A stretch of DNA of 64,000 nucleotides from CAIKBL01 sp050247235 (GTDB lineage Bacteria; Pseudomonadota; Gammaproteobacteria; Ga0077536), in contig JBFWUN010000002.1 of assembly GCA_050247235.1 (NCBI GenBank), positions 1 through 64,000 on the forward strand. Reading direction: 5' to 3'. A program made the position numbers and the translations under genes. Shown in pieces: positions 15,840-27,335 of the stretch (position 1 is the stretch's first letter; the number at the start of each line of letters is the position of its first letter). The notes under the pieces were generated by a model, which worked only from the letters and a program-made list of their open reading frames with translations, was not told the origin of the DNA and searched no databases.

Positions 15840-16946
15840 TCAGCCGCCGCCGGTGAACGGAGCGCGCCGCAGCGCCACGCGCGTCACGCGCGCGGGCGGC
15901 AACGGCACGCCAAGCGAATCACGCAGCCAGACGGCGTCCGAGATCGCACCGAAAAAGTCGCGCGCGGCGACCGGCGGGCTGTCGGCGGTCGCGAGGTGAC
16001 GGCGCGCAGCATCGATGGCGAGCGCGATTCCAAACGCCACCATGTCGGGTTGCTCGAGGTGGATCATGTGCCCGCTGCCGCGGACGAGCAGGTGCGCGGC
16101 CTCGGGGCTGCCGGCCGCGAGCTCACTCTGCAGGTCGATCCACAGCTGTTCAAGGAGGTCGCCCTGCGGCGTTGCCGGCCATGCCCGTCGTCCGCGCGTG
16201 AGTACGACAAGGGGGACATCCGGCAGGTTGCGCGCGCTGCGGACCTCGCGCGCGCTGTCGCGAAACCCGAGCAGTTCGTAGGAGATCGCGCGGCGCGGCT
16301 TCCAGTGCTTGTGCTGGTAGAGAGTGAGGAGGCGCGCTTGCCGCGACAGGTTGGGATGCAGCGGCGGCATTTCGCCGAACTGCACGAGCCCGAAGCGGCT
16401 CGACGGTGCGGTCTTCACCCCGTAGGGTGGTGCCTGGAAGCGCTCGACCTGTTCAGGGTGAGATGAATCGATGAGCACGAGGCCGGCCACAAGGTAGGCA
16501 TAGCGTCGTGCGAAGAGCTGCGCGTTGTAGCCGCCGAAGGAGTGCCCGGCCAGGATGAACGGGCCCTCGATCCCGGCGTTGGCGAGCAGCAGGTAGAGCT
16601 CGTCCACTTCGATGGAACTGGTGCGCGGGTAGCTGCCCATGTCGCTCCAGCCGTAACCTGCCCGATCGTAGACGCACACGCGCGCGAAGCGCGCGACGCG
16701 CTGCATGACGGGCTGCCACTCCAGCGACGCCCCGCCGAGCCCGGCGTCCATCACGACAGTCGGCGCGCCGTGTCCCCGGCAGAACACGTGCATCCGGTGT
16801 CCGTCCACTTCGACGAGACGGCCCGGCGGCGGTCCGAGCGGATGCGCGGCGACCCCGGTGAGCACGAGCGCCAGCACCACGACGCAGCCCATCGGCAGGA
16901 GGTGGAATCTCCTCGGGCGACGGAGCGTGGTGGCGGCTGCGGGCAT
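15840..16946 (-). CDS. Membrane-anchored alpha/beta hydrolase
   Basis: A 368-residue hydrolase with an N-terminal membrane anchor or uncleaved signal (about 15-35, VVVLALVLTGV). The nucleophile is in GHSFGG, the family HG-loop region is GAPTVVMDAGLGG, and the catalytic His is in GSGHMIHLEQP. The fold is that of the large alpha/beta hydrolase-1 group (esterases, lipases, epoxide hydrolases); no substrate can be given. Cotranscribed with DUF455 by adjacency. Confidence 0.82.
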   Translation of the reverse strand: MPAAATTLRRPRRFHLLPMGCVVVLALVLTGVAAHPLGPPPGRLVEVDGHRMHVFCRGHGAPTVVMDAGLGGASLEWQPVMQRVARFARVCVYDRAGYGWSDMGSYPRTSSIEVDELYLLLANAGIEGPFILAGHSFGGYNAQLFARRYAYLVAGLVLIDSSHPEQVERFQAPPYGVKTAPSSRFGLVQFGEMPPLHPNLSRQARLLTLYQHKHWKPRRAISYELLGFRDSAREVRSARNLPDVPLVVLTRGRRAWPATPQGDLLEQLWIDLQSELAAGSPEAAHLLVRGSGHMIHLEQPDMVAFGIALAIDAARRHLATADSPPVAARDFFGAISDAVWLRDSLGVPLPPARVTRVALRRAPFTGGG

Positions 16947-17019
16947 GGGCGGCGACTGCTTGCCGGACAGGCGGCCATTGTGACAGATTCGCGCCCCCCT
17001 GCATGACGCGAGCGCGCCG

Positions 17020-17466
17020 ATGTCAGCCCCCGTTCCGTCGCCACGCCCCGCATCCCTGTGGCGTCGGCTCGCGGCGATCGTCTACGACACCTTCGCAGTG
17101 TTCGGCGTGAGTTTCGCGGCAGGCGCCGCCGCACTGGCATGGCGGCACGGCGCGACACTGCCCTCCGGCCTGTCGTGGTTCACGGGTTACCTGCTGCTCG
17201 CGAACTACGCGTATTTCGCCTACAGCTGGCGACGCGGTCAGACGCTCGGTATGCGCGCCTGGAAGCTGCGCGTGGTCGACTGCACGCACGGCGGCCGCGT
17301 CGCCTGGCGCCAGACGGCCATCCGGTTCGCGGTGGCGTTGCTCGCGTGGGTACCGGCCGGGTTCGGTTACTGGCGATCACTGTGGGATGCGGAGGGGCGT
17401 GCCTGGCACGACACGGCGTCCGGCACACGCCTGATCGACACGCGTGCTCCAGCGACCGCCGCGTGA
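17020..17466 (+). CDS. RDD-family membrane protein
   Basis: A 148-residue protein with two or three membrane segments (about 18-40, 50-68 and 98-118). The RDD family residues appear as RRLAAIVYDTF near 15-25, LGMRAWKLRVVD near 75-87, and WHDTASGTRLID at the end. RDD proteins are small integral membrane proteins of unclear role, sometimes linked to ion exchange. Genes of this family often lie beside lptFG/pepA, as here (convergent with lptG). Confidence 0.85.
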   Translation: MSAPVPSPRPASLWRRLAAIVYDTFAVFGVSFAAGAAALAWRHGATLPSGLSWFTGYLLLANYAYFAYSWRRGQTLGMRAWKLRVVDCTHGGRVAWRQTAIRFAVALLAWVPAGFGYWRSLWDAEGRAWHDTASGTRLIDTRAPATAA

Positions 17467-17475
17467 ATAGCCTGC

Positions 17476-18540
17476 TCAGGGCGTTCGCGCGAGCAGGTAC
17501 ATCGCCACCACGCTCATCAGCAGCGCGGGTCCGGTGGCACTCAGGAACGGCGGAATCTCGTAGACCACCCCGAGATGGCCGGCCGCCTGGTTGAGCAGAT
17601 GGAAACCAAGCCCGATCAGGGCGCCGGCCAGCACCCGTTGCCCCACCGTGACATTGCGGTTCGCGCGCAACACCATCGGCACCGCGAGCACCACCATGAC
17701 CACGCTCGCGAGCGGGTAAGTCAGCTTGAGCCACATGACGTGCAGGTACCGCTGCGCGCTCTGGCCGTTGTTGCGCAGGAACCGGCTGTACTTGAACAGG
17801 CTCCAGATGGACAGGCTGTCCGGGTTGATCGTCACCATCTGCAGCAGGTCGGGCTTGAGAATCGAGTTCCACGCGGCTTCGGGCAGCGTGCGCTTCTGCA
17901 GCCCGTCGTCACCGAGCACGGTCTGCGAGATGTTCTGAAGCACCCATTCGCTGCCCGCGTAGCGGGCAAATTCGGCGTACGTGCTCTGCCGCAGCCGATT
18001 CTCCTGGTCGAACTCGTAGATGTAGACGTCCCTGAGCTGGTCGCCCGGCAGGATCTCACGGATGTTGATGTAGCTGTTGCCGTCACGCGCCCAGAATCCG
18101 TTCTCGGACTTGAACGTGACCCGATCGTTGATCGCGATGCTCCGGTAGTCACGCGCGAAGCGCTCGGCCGGTGGTGCGATGAATTCGCCGTTGAGCATCG
18201 CGATCGCGAGCAGGATGAGACCCGCCTTCACGACGGCGTACACCACGCGCCCCTTCGGCACGCCGACGCAGCGGATGACCGCCAGTTCGCCGTTGCGCAT
18301 CATGGTCCCGAAACCGATGAGTGAACCGATCAGGGCGGCCATCGGAAAGAGTTCGTAGCCGAGGCTGGGGATACTGAACAGCACGAACACGATGACCTTG
18401 GCGAACCCGTAGGTGCCGCGGCCGACGTCCTCGAGCTGATCGATGAAGGCGAAGAACGTGAAGATCGCGACCAGCACCACGAGCACGGTGACGGTCGCCG
18501 AAATGATGTTCCAACCGATGTAGCGATCGAGGATCTTCAC
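17476..18540 (-). CDS. lptG: Lipopolysaccharide export permease LptG
   Basis: A 354-residue inner-membrane permease with six predicted membrane segments around a periplasmic beta-jellyroll (about 130-260). The opening LDRYIGWNIISATVTVLVV, FPMAALIGSLIGFG and the C-terminal LNQAAGHLGVVYEIPPFL match LptG, not LptF. LptG works with LptF and the ATPase LptB to extract lipopolysaccharide and pass it to LptC. In most relatives lptF lies directly upstream between pepA and lptG; here there is no room for it. Confidence 0.9.
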   Translation of the reverse strand: MKILDRYIGWNIISATVTVLVVLVAIFTFFAFIDQLEDVGRGTYGFAKVIVFVLFSIPSLGYELFPMAALIGSLIGFGTMMRNGELAVIRCVGVPKGRVVYAVVKAGLILLAIAMLNGEFIAPPAERFARDYRSIAINDRVTFKSENGFWARDGNSYINIREILPGDQLRDVYIYEFDQENRLRQSTYAEFARYAGSEWVLQNISQTVLGDDGLQKRTLPEAAWNSILKPDLLQMVTINPDSLSIWSLFKYSRFLRNNGQSAQRYLHVMWLKLTYPLASVVMVVLAVPMVLRANRNVTVGQRVLAGALIGLGFHLLNQAAGHLGVVYEIPPFLSATGPALLMSVVAMYLLARTP

Positions 18541-18554
18541 GGGCGGTGCTGTGC

Positions 18555-18584
18555 TTTACGGGCCGTTCGGCGAACGAATACACT
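18555..18584 (+). promoter_or_regulatory. Candidate promoter for pepA-holC-valS
   Basis: TTTACG (18555-18560) and TACACT (18579-18584) with 18 bp between, just outside the divergent lptG start. Each matches the consensus at four of six positions. Confidence 0.35.
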
Positions 18585-18802
18585 GCCCGGGATCCCCGGT
18601 TCCCGCCCCACGGGTGCCGCGCCGCCGGTGCGGCGGCAGGCGCCCCGCCGCGCCGTCCGCGTACCGGTGCTCACCCCAGGCACGCCGGGCCGGCCCGGAA
18701 GACCGGGAACGCACCGTTCCCGCCCCCGCGCGCGCATGCTCGGCGGGACGCATGGCGGTGTTTCATCAACGTTCGGCTGGACATCTGCGGAGAAACGTGA
18801 CG

Positions 18803-20302
18803 ATGGAGATCTCGATCAAACTGGGTGGCGCGCGCACCCTCAAGGCCGGCTGCATCGCCGTGGCCGTGTTCGCCGGGAAGCGCCTCAGCCCCACCGCGCA
18901 GGCCATCGATCGCGCCAGCCGGGGCGCACTCAGCCGTGTCATCAAGCGCGGCGATATTAGCGGCAATCCCGGGGAAGCGCTAATGCTGCCCGACGTCGGC
19001 GGCATCGCCGCGGAACGGGTGCTGCTGGTGGGCGCCGGCAAGCAGGACGGGATCGACGGCGCCGACTACCTGAAGCTCCTGGACAAGACCGCCAGGACGA
19101 TCTGTGAGGCCGGCATCAAGACCGCGGCGAGCGCGCTGCTCGAAGTGACGGTCCGCGATCGGGACGAGGGCTGGAAGGCGCGCCAGGCGGTCGTCGCGTT
19201 CGGTTCGGCCAATTACCGGTTCGATCGCCTGAAGAGCAAACCGTCGCGCAGACCGCCGCTCGGCCGGCTGTTCGTGCTGACGGACACGGACGATGCCGCG
19301 GGCAGCGAGGCGGGGTGCGCGCTCGGCAAGGGAATCGCGGCCGGGGTCGCGCTGTCCCGCGATCTGGCTAACCTGCCCGGCAACCACTGTACGCCGACGC
19401 ACCTCGCGGACACTGCGCAGGCGCTCGCGAAGACGCACCCGGGGCTGAAGGTTACGGTGCTGAACGATGCCGACATGCGTAAGCTCGGGATGGGATCGCT
19501 GCTGTCGGTGGCGGCCGGCAGCCGCCAGCCGCCGAAGCTCATCACGCTCGAATACCGGGGCGGCGAACGCAAGGCGCGCCCGGTCGTGCTCGTCGGCAAG
19601 GGGGTCACGTTCGATTCCGGCGGCATTTCGCTCAAACCCGGCGCGGCGATGGACGAGATGAAGTTCGACATGACCGGTGCTGCCGCCGTGCTTGGCGTGA
19701 TGCAGGCGGTGGCGGAACTGGCGCTGCCGATCAACGTGGTCGGCGTGGTGCCGGCAACCGAGAACATGCCGGACGGCAATGCCACCAAGCCGGGTGACGT
19801 GGTCACCAGCATGTCCGGCCAGACCATCGAAATCCTCAATACGGACGCCGAGGGCCGACTGATCCTGTGCGACGCGCTGACCTACAGCGCACGCTTCGAA
19901 CCGGACGTCGTGATCGATATCGCCACGTTGACGGGCGCCTGCGTGATCGCGCTGGGCAGCCATGCGTCCGGCCTGTTCAGCAACCACGACGAACTGGCCG
20001 AGGCGCTGCTTGCCGCCGGCCAGCGCGTCGGCGACCGCGCGTGGCGCATGCCGCTGTGGGAAGACTATCAGAAGCAACTCGACAGCCCGTTCGCCGACAT
20101 GGCGAACGTCGGCGGGCGCGAAGCCGGCAGCGTGACCGCCGCGTGCTTTCTCGCGCGCTTCACCCGCGATTTCCGCTGGGCACACCTGGACATCGCGGGC
20201 ACCGCGTGGACCGGGGGCAAGCACAAGGGATCGACCGGCCGGCCCGTGCCGCTGCTGCTGGAATTCCTGCTGCAGCGCTGCGCCGCACGGATGAACGGAT
20301 GA
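18803..20302 (+). CDS. pepA: Leucyl aminopeptidase (cytosol aminopeptidase PepA)
   Basis: A 499-residue M17 aminopeptidase. The signature NTDAEGRL is at 346-353, and GKGVTFDSGGISLKPG carries the catalytic Lys and metal-binding Asp. It releases N-terminal amino acids; in some species it also binds DNA as an accessory factor. The ATG at 18803 was chosen; a GTG two codons upstream (18797) is equally possible given GGAG before it. Overlaps holC by 4 bp. Confidence 0.93.
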   Translation: MEISIKLGGARTLKAGCIAVAVFAGKRLSPTAQAIDRASRGALSRVIKRGDISGNPGEALMLPDVGGIAAERVLLVGAGKQDGIDGADYLKLLDKTARTICEAGIKTAASALLEVTVRDRDEGWKARQAVVAFGSANYRFDRLKSKPSRRPPLGRLFVLTDTDDAAGSEAGCALGKGIAAGVALSRDLANLPGNHCTPTHLADTAQALAKTHPGLKVTVLNDADMRKLGMGSLLSVAAGSRQPPKLITLEYRGGERKARPVVLVGKGVTFDSGGISLKPGAAMDEMKFDMTGAAAVLGVMQAVAELALPINVVGVVPATENMPDGNATKPGDVVTSMSGQTIEILNTDAEGRLILCDALTYSARFEPDVVIDIATLTGACVIALGSHASGLFSNHDELAEALLAAGQRVGDRAWRMPLWEDYQKQLDSPFADMANVGGREAGSVTAACFLARFTRDFRWAHLDIAGTAWTGGKHKGSTGRPVPLLLEFLLQRCAARMNG

Positions 20303-20730
20303 CGGGAATCGAATTTCATGTGCTGCCCGAACAGGGCCGGCGCCAGCACGACGTGCGCATCTGTGAACTCATCGAACAGGCGTGGCGGCGCGGCCGCCAC
20401 GTCTACGTCCACTGCCTGGATGGCGACATGGCGGCGAGCCTGGACGAACTGCTGTGGACGTTTCACGACACGAGCTTCGTGCCGCACGCGCTGTCCGGGA
20501 CGGATGAATCGACGCATGCGCCGGTCATTCTCGGTGCCTCGCTCGCGGCGCCGGACGGCATGGACGTGCTGGTGAACCTGCATCCCGAAGTTCCGCCGTT
20601 CTTCGGTCAATTCGACCAGGTCATCGAGTCCACGGGGTTCGACGCGCACACCCGCCAGCAGGCGCGCCAGCGTTACCGCTTCTACAAGGATCGCGGCTAC
20701 CCGCTGACCACGCATTCCGCGGAGGCATGA
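20299..20730 (+). CDS. holC: DNA polymerase III chi subunit
   Basis: A 143-residue protein of usual length for the chi subunit, which links the clamp loader to single-strand binding protein. Family features are IEFHVL at the start, VYVHCLDGDMAASLDELLWTF and SFVPHAL with the following NLHPEVPPFF. Its ATG overlaps the pepA stop (ATGA). The order pepA-holC-valS is conserved in Proteobacteria. Confidence 0.9.
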   Translation: MTGIEFHVLPEQGRRQHDVRICELIEQAWRRGRHVYVHCLDGDMAASLDELLWTFHDTSFVPHALSGTDESTHAPVILGASLAAPDGMDVLVNLHPEVPPFFGQFDQVIESTGFDAHTRQQARQRYRFYKDRGYPLTTHSAEA

Positions 20731-20734
20731 ACGC

Positions 20735-20947
20735 TTGGCGCCTCCGCAGCCGCCCAGAGACGCCCCGGCGTCGATCGTACCCGCCCCCAGCCCGCGGCAT
20801 CCGCCGCCGGGTGTCACGCCGCCCGTGCTCACGGACAAGATCACGCAGGTCGATCCGCGGCTGTTCGCGGCGGCCGGCCCGCCGGCAGACGGCGGCACGA
20901 CGCCGGTGCAGGACCCTGTTCAATCCGAGATCCGAGATGCATCCCCC
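20735..20947 (+). other. In-frame 71-codon region fused to the front of valS
   Basis: A TTG at 20735 has GGAGG nine bases upstream and opens a Pro-rich frame that runs without stop into valS. It contains PPVLTDKITQVDP followed by a Gly/Pro linker. A PVLTD-type motif occurs in short proteins coded between holC and valS in some Proteobacteria (from memory). The region is therefore either an N-terminal extension of ValS or the relic of such a small gene. The internal valS ATG at 20948 has only a weak ribosome binding site. Confidence 0.45.
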
Positions 20948-23743
<2,796 letters not shown>

Positions 23744-23761
23744 CGCATCAACCGGCGCCGC

Positions 23762-23983
23762 TCACTTGCCGACGGACCCGAGCACCAGCGAAACGACGGT
23801 ATAGACGGTCGCGACGAAGAGCACTGTGCCGATGAGTCCTGCGACGATGAACGTGCGGGCGGAACCCCGGTGAAAGTCGCGCTCGCGGTTGCGATGGCTC
23901 TGAACGCCGAAGCTGGCCGCAAGCACGCTCTGAACGACTTGTAGTATGCTCAGTTTCTCTCGTGGGGTCGGGTCGTCTGCCAT
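23762..23983 (-). CDS. DUF2970 small membrane protein
   Basis: A 73-residue protein of the DUF2970 family: a cytoplasmic N-terminal part with LQVVQSVLAASFGVQSHRNRERDF followed by one membrane helix (about 47-70). Members are common in Beta- and Gammaproteobacteria and have no known role. It converges on valS (18 bp apart) and is divergent from cysE. Confidence 0.82.
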   Translation of the reverse strand: MADDPTPREKLSILQVVQSVLAASFGVQSHRNRERDFHRGSARTFIVAGLIGTVLFVATVYTVVSLVLGSVGK

Positions 23984-24053
23984 GTCCAGGCGGCCTCGCT
24001 CTGCCGCGCATCAGTCCTCGGAACCTGCATCCTAACACCGGCACGGAATTCCC

Positions 24054-24815
24054 ATGTTCCAGCATCTCAGAGAAGACATCCGCAGCATCTTTGCGCGCGA
24101 TCCGGCGGCGCGGAACACGCTCGAGCTGCTGATCGCGTATCCCGGGGTGCATGCGCTCATCGTGCATCGGGGCAGCCATTGGCTGTGGCAGCACGGGTTG
24201 AAGCTGGCGGCGCGCGCGCTGTCTCACCTGGGACGTTTCCTGACCGGTATCGAAATCCACCCCGGCGCGACGATCGGGCGTCGCTTCTTCATCGATCACG
24301 GCATGGGAGTGGTCATCGGGGAGACGGCCGAAATCGGCGACGATGTCACGCTGTACCACGGGGTCACGCTCGGGGGTACGACCTGGAACAAGGGCAAGCG
24401 GCACCCGACCCTGGGCAATGGTGTCGTGATCGGCGCCGGGGCCAAGGTGCTCGGCCCGATCGTCGTCGGCGAGAATGCCCGCGTCGGCTCGAACGCGGTC
24501 GTCGTGAAGGACGTGCCGCCGGGTGCCACGGTGGTCGGCATTCCGGGCCGGATCGCGGGTGCGGACACCGAACGTCGCTCCGCGCGAGAGGAAACCGCCC
24601 GCAAGCTCGGCTTCGACGCCTACGGGCAGGTCAAGGATCTCAACGATCCGCTCGTTCAGGCCGTGGACGCGCTGCTGGACCACGCCCGCGCGCAGGAACA
24701 GCAGATCACCGCGCTCGCGGACGCCCTGTGCCGACAGGGGATCGCGGTCGACCTGCCGGACATCCCGCCCTGCGCCGAGCTGCGCCACCAGATGGCCGGC
24801 CAGGACGGCACCTGA
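24054..24815 (+). CDS. cysE: Serine O-acetyltransferase
   Basis: A 253-residue enzyme that acetylates serine for cysteine synthesis. The N-terminal helical domain (about 1-65) is followed by a left-handed beta-helix of hexapeptide repeats (about 66-175) with IEIHPGATIG, FIDHGMGVVIGETAEIG (catalytic Asp/His) and YHGVTLGGT. A C-terminal tail of about 80 residues, partly coiled, is longer than in E. coli CysE and resembles the epsilon-proteobacterial/Azotobacter NifP-like form. Its place before the suf operon fits with supply of cysteine sulfur for Fe-S assembly. Confidence 0.92.
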   Translation: MFQHLREDIRSIFARDPAARNTLELLIAYPGVHALIVHRGSHWLWQHGLKLAARALSHLGRFLTGIEIHPGATIGRRFFIDHGMGVVIGETAEIGDDVTLYHGVTLGGTTWNKGKRHPTLGNGVVIGAGAKVLGPIVVGENARVGSNAVVVKDVPPGATVVGIPGRIAGADTERRSAREETARKLGFDAYGQVKDLNDPLVQAVDALLDHARAQEQQITALADALCRQGIAVDLPDIPPCAELRHQMAGQDGT

Positions 24816-24902
24816 CCCCGGGCGAAAGCCGGTTGCGTCTGCCGGCGGCCCGGGCATCGCGCCCGGACTTCGAATTCCCCGTCCCGCGGCGACTGAAATT
24901 CG

Positions 24903-24936
24903 ATTCTTGACTGATTTCCTCGGTTACTTGGAAAAT
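24903..24936 (+). promoter_or_regulatory. iscR promoter with type 1 IscR binding site
   Basis: Positions 24903-24927 match the type 1 IscR box consensus (ATASYYGACTRWWWYAGTCRRSTAT) at about 20 of 25 positions. The -35 TTGACT (24907-24912) lies inside the site, and GAAAAT (24931-24936) is the -10 with an 18-bp spacer. Binding of [2Fe-2S]-IscR here would block RNA polymerase, giving autorepression of the suf operon. Confidence 0.7.
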
Positions 24937-24981
24937 ACGCAGTAATTACCTCGGGATTTATCCGAGCCAACGGGAGGTCTC

Positions 24982-25455
24982 ATGCGTCTGACAACCAAGG
25001 GCCGATACGCCGTGACCGCGATGGTCGACCTGGCGCTGCACGGCGTCGGGGGCCGGGTCTCGCTCGCCGAGATCGCGGCGCGCCACGGTATTTCCCAGTC
25101 CTATCTCGAGCAGCTGTTCGCCGCCCTCCGTCGCCGGGGCCTGGTGGACGGGACCCGCGGCCCCGGCGGCGGTTACCAGCTCGGCCGTCCGGGCACGGAG
25201 ATTACGGTCGCCGACGTGATCGACGCCGTGGACGAGTCAGTCGACGCCACGCGCTGCGGCGGCAAGCGCAACTGCGGCGGTGACCGCGGCTGCCTGACCC
25301 ACGACCTGTGGGAGGAACTGAGCCGCCAGATCCGGCAGTACCTGAGCGACGTCAGCCTCGACGCCGTCGTGCGTCAGCACCGCAACGGCGAGCAGCAGGT
25401 GGTGCGCCAGTGGAACGCGGCGCCCGCCGCGCAGCTGAAATCGGGCGCGATGTGA
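24982..25455 (+). CDS. iscR: Rrf2-family Fe-S regulator IscR
   Basis: A 157-residue Rrf2 protein with an N-terminal winged helix (MRLTTKGRYAVTAMVDLALHG onwards) and a wing containing GGGYQLGRP. Three cysteines spaced C-x5-C-x5-C (in RCGGKRNCGGDRGCL, about residues 92-104) match the [2Fe-2S] ligands of IscR. It represses its own operon when clusters are plentiful. GGGAGG precedes the ATG, and a CTCGG/CCGAG hairpin lies in the short leader. Here it heads suf genes instead of isc genes, so it has the role SufR has in other phyla. Confidence 0.92.
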   Translation: MRLTTKGRYAVTAMVDLALHGVGGRVSLAEIAARHGISQSYLEQLFAALRRRGLVDGTRGPGGGYQLGRPGTEITVADVIDAVDESVDATRCGGKRNCGGDRGCLTHDLWEELSRQIRQYLSDVSLDAVVRQHRNGEQQVVRQWNAAPAAQLKSGAM

Positions 25456-25513
25456 GCACCGCGCACGGCGACGGGCGTCGCCGTCGCGCCGCGGACCCAA
25501 CGGAGATTCATCG

Positions 25514-25834
25514 ATGGCAATCACGCTGACCGAACGCGCCGCACAGCACGTGCAGCGCTTCCTGAACAAGTCCGACGGCAATGGCCTGCGGCTCGGGGTC
25601 AAACCGACCGGCTGCTCGGGCTACATGTACATCGTCCAGCCGGCAGTCGAAGTCCACGATCACGACCGCGTCTTCGAATCGCGCGGCGTGCAGATCATCG
25701 TCGACGACGAGAGTCTCAAGTACCTGGACGGAACCGAGGTCGACTTCACACGCGAAGGCCTGAATGAAGGCTTCAAATTCCAGAACCCGAACGTCAAGGC
25801 CACTTGTGGCTGCGGCGAGAGTTTCAGCCTCTGA
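25514..25834 (+). CDS. sufA: A-type Fe-S carrier (SufA/IscA family)
   Basis: A 106-residue HesB-like protein. Three conserved cysteines appear as TGCSGY and the C-terminal CGCGESF. It accepts clusters from the SufBCD scaffold and passes them to apoproteins. Placed between iscR and sufB. The exact paralogue name (SufA or IscA) cannot be fixed from sequence alone; operon context favours SufA. Confidence 0.9.
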   Translation: MAITLTERAAQHVQRFLNKSDGNGLRLGVKPTGCSGYMYIVQPAVEVHDHDRVFESRGVQIIVDDESLKYLDGTEVDFTREGLNEGFKFQNPNVKATCGCGESFSL

Positions 25835-25851
25835 CAGGCGCGGAGTCCGCG

Positions 25852-27300
25852 ATGGCAACCCCTTCCAACGACGTGCGAGAGATCCTGAACCGCAAGTACG
25901 CGGCCGGTTTCTACACCGACATCGAACAGGACCAGGTGCCGCCTGGCCTCACCGAGGACATCGTGCGGCTGATTTCCGCCAAGAAGCACGAACCGCAGTG
26001 GCTGCTGGAATGGCGTCTGCGCGCATTCGAACGCTGGCAGAAGATGCCCGTGCCGACATGGGCGCACGTTCGTCACCCGCCCATTGATCTCCAGGCGCTG
26101 TCGTACTACTCAGCCCCCAAGTCGAAGACCGACGGCCCGAAAAGCCTCGACGAAGTCGATCCGAAGCTGCTCGAGACGTACAAGAAGCTCGGCATCCCGC
26201 TCGAGGAACAGAAGATGCTGGCGGGTGTCGCGGTCGACGTGGTGTTCGACAGCGTGTCCGTGCACACCACGTTCAAGGAAAAGCTGGCCGCCGCCGGCGT
26301 GATCTTCTGCTCGTTCTCCGACGCCGTCCAGGAACACCCGGAGCTGGTGCGCAAGTACCTCGGCTCGGTGGTCCCGCAGGGCGACAACTACTACGCGGCG
26401 CTGAACTCCGCGGTGTTTTCGGACGGCTCGTTCGTCTATATCCCGAAGAACACCCGTTGCCCGATGGAACTGTCGACCTATTTCCGCATCAACGCGATGA
26501 ACACCGGCCAGTTCGAACGCACGCTGATCGTCGCGGACGCCGGCAGTTATGTCAGCTACCTCGAAGGCTGCACCGCGCCCCAGCGGGACGAGAACCAGCT
26601 GCACGCCGCAGTCGTGGAACTCGTTGCCCTCGATGATGCGGAGATCAAGTACTCGACGGTGCAGAACTGGTACCCGGGCGACGAGGAAGGTCGCGGCGGC
26701 ATCTACAATTTCGTGACCAAACGCGGCGACTGCCGGGGCCGCAACGCCAAGATCTCGTGGACGCAGGTCGAAACCGGCTCCGCAATCACGTGGAAGTACC
26801 CGAGTTGCGTGCTCAAAGGCGAGAACTCGGTCGGCGAGTTCTATTCGGTGGCCGTGACACACAATCACCAGCAGGCGGACACCGGCACGAAGATGATTCA
26901 CCTCGGCCGCAACACGCGCAGCACCATCGTCTCGAAGGGAATCTCGGCGGGCCAGGGCCAGAACGCCTACCGCGGTCTCGTGCGGATCGCAAAGAGCGCC
27001 GAGAACGCACGCAATTACACCCAGTGCGATTCACTCCTGCTCGGTGGCCGCTGCGGCGCGCACACGTTTCCGTACGTGGAGGTACGCAACGCGACGGCCA
27101 AGGTCGAACACGAGGCATCCACGTCGAAGATCAGCGAGGATCAGCTGTTCTACCTGCGCAGCCGCGGTATCGGCAGCGAGGACGCGGTGAACCTGATCGT
27201 GAACGGCTTCTGCAAGGAAGTGTTCAAGGAACTGCCGATGGAATTCGCAGTGGAAGCCCAGAAACTCCTCAGCATCACGCTCGAAGGCGCGGTCGGCTGA
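25852..27300 (+). CDS. sufB: Fe-S cluster scaffold protein SufB
   Basis: A 482-residue SufB of normal length. Family markers are FCSFSDAVQEHPELV, LEGCTAPQRDENQLHAAVVELVAL-type beta-helix core (near 238-265), VTKRGDC and the C-terminal SRGIGSEDAVNLIVNGF. The ATG at 25852 was preferred to upstream in-frame codons inside sufA. SufB binds SufC and SufD as a SufBC2D complex on which clusters are built. Confidence 0.95.
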   Translation: MATPSNDVREILNRKYAAGFYTDIEQDQVPPGLTEDIVRLISAKKHEPQWLLEWRLRAFERWQKMPVPTWAHVRHPPIDLQALSYYSAPKSKTDGPKSLDEVDPKLLETYKKLGIPLEEQKMLAGVAVDVVFDSVSVHTTFKEKLAAAGVIFCSFSDAVQEHPELVRKYLGSVVPQGDNYYAALNSAVFSDGSFVYIPKNTRCPMELSTYFRINAMNTGQFERTLIVADAGSYVSYLEGCTAPQRDENQLHAAVVELVALDDAEIKYSTVQNWYPGDEEGRGGIYNFVTKRGDCRGRNAKISWTQVETGSAITWKYPSCVLKGENSVGEFYSVAVTHNHQQADTGTKMIHLGRNTRSTIVSKGISAGQGQNAYRGLVRIAKSAENARNYTQCDSLLLGGRCGAHTFPYVEVRNATAKVEHEASTSKISEDQLFYLRSRGIGSEDAVNLIVNGFCKEVFKELPMEFAVEAQKLLSITLEGAVG

Positions 27301-27335
27301 GCCTTACACAACAACCACGACGAGAACCCTGGACC

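Noticed and set aside
23748..24857. 369-codon minus-strand frame over cysE
   Set aside because: Antisense to cysE; only the small DUF2970 gene in a different frame is supported.
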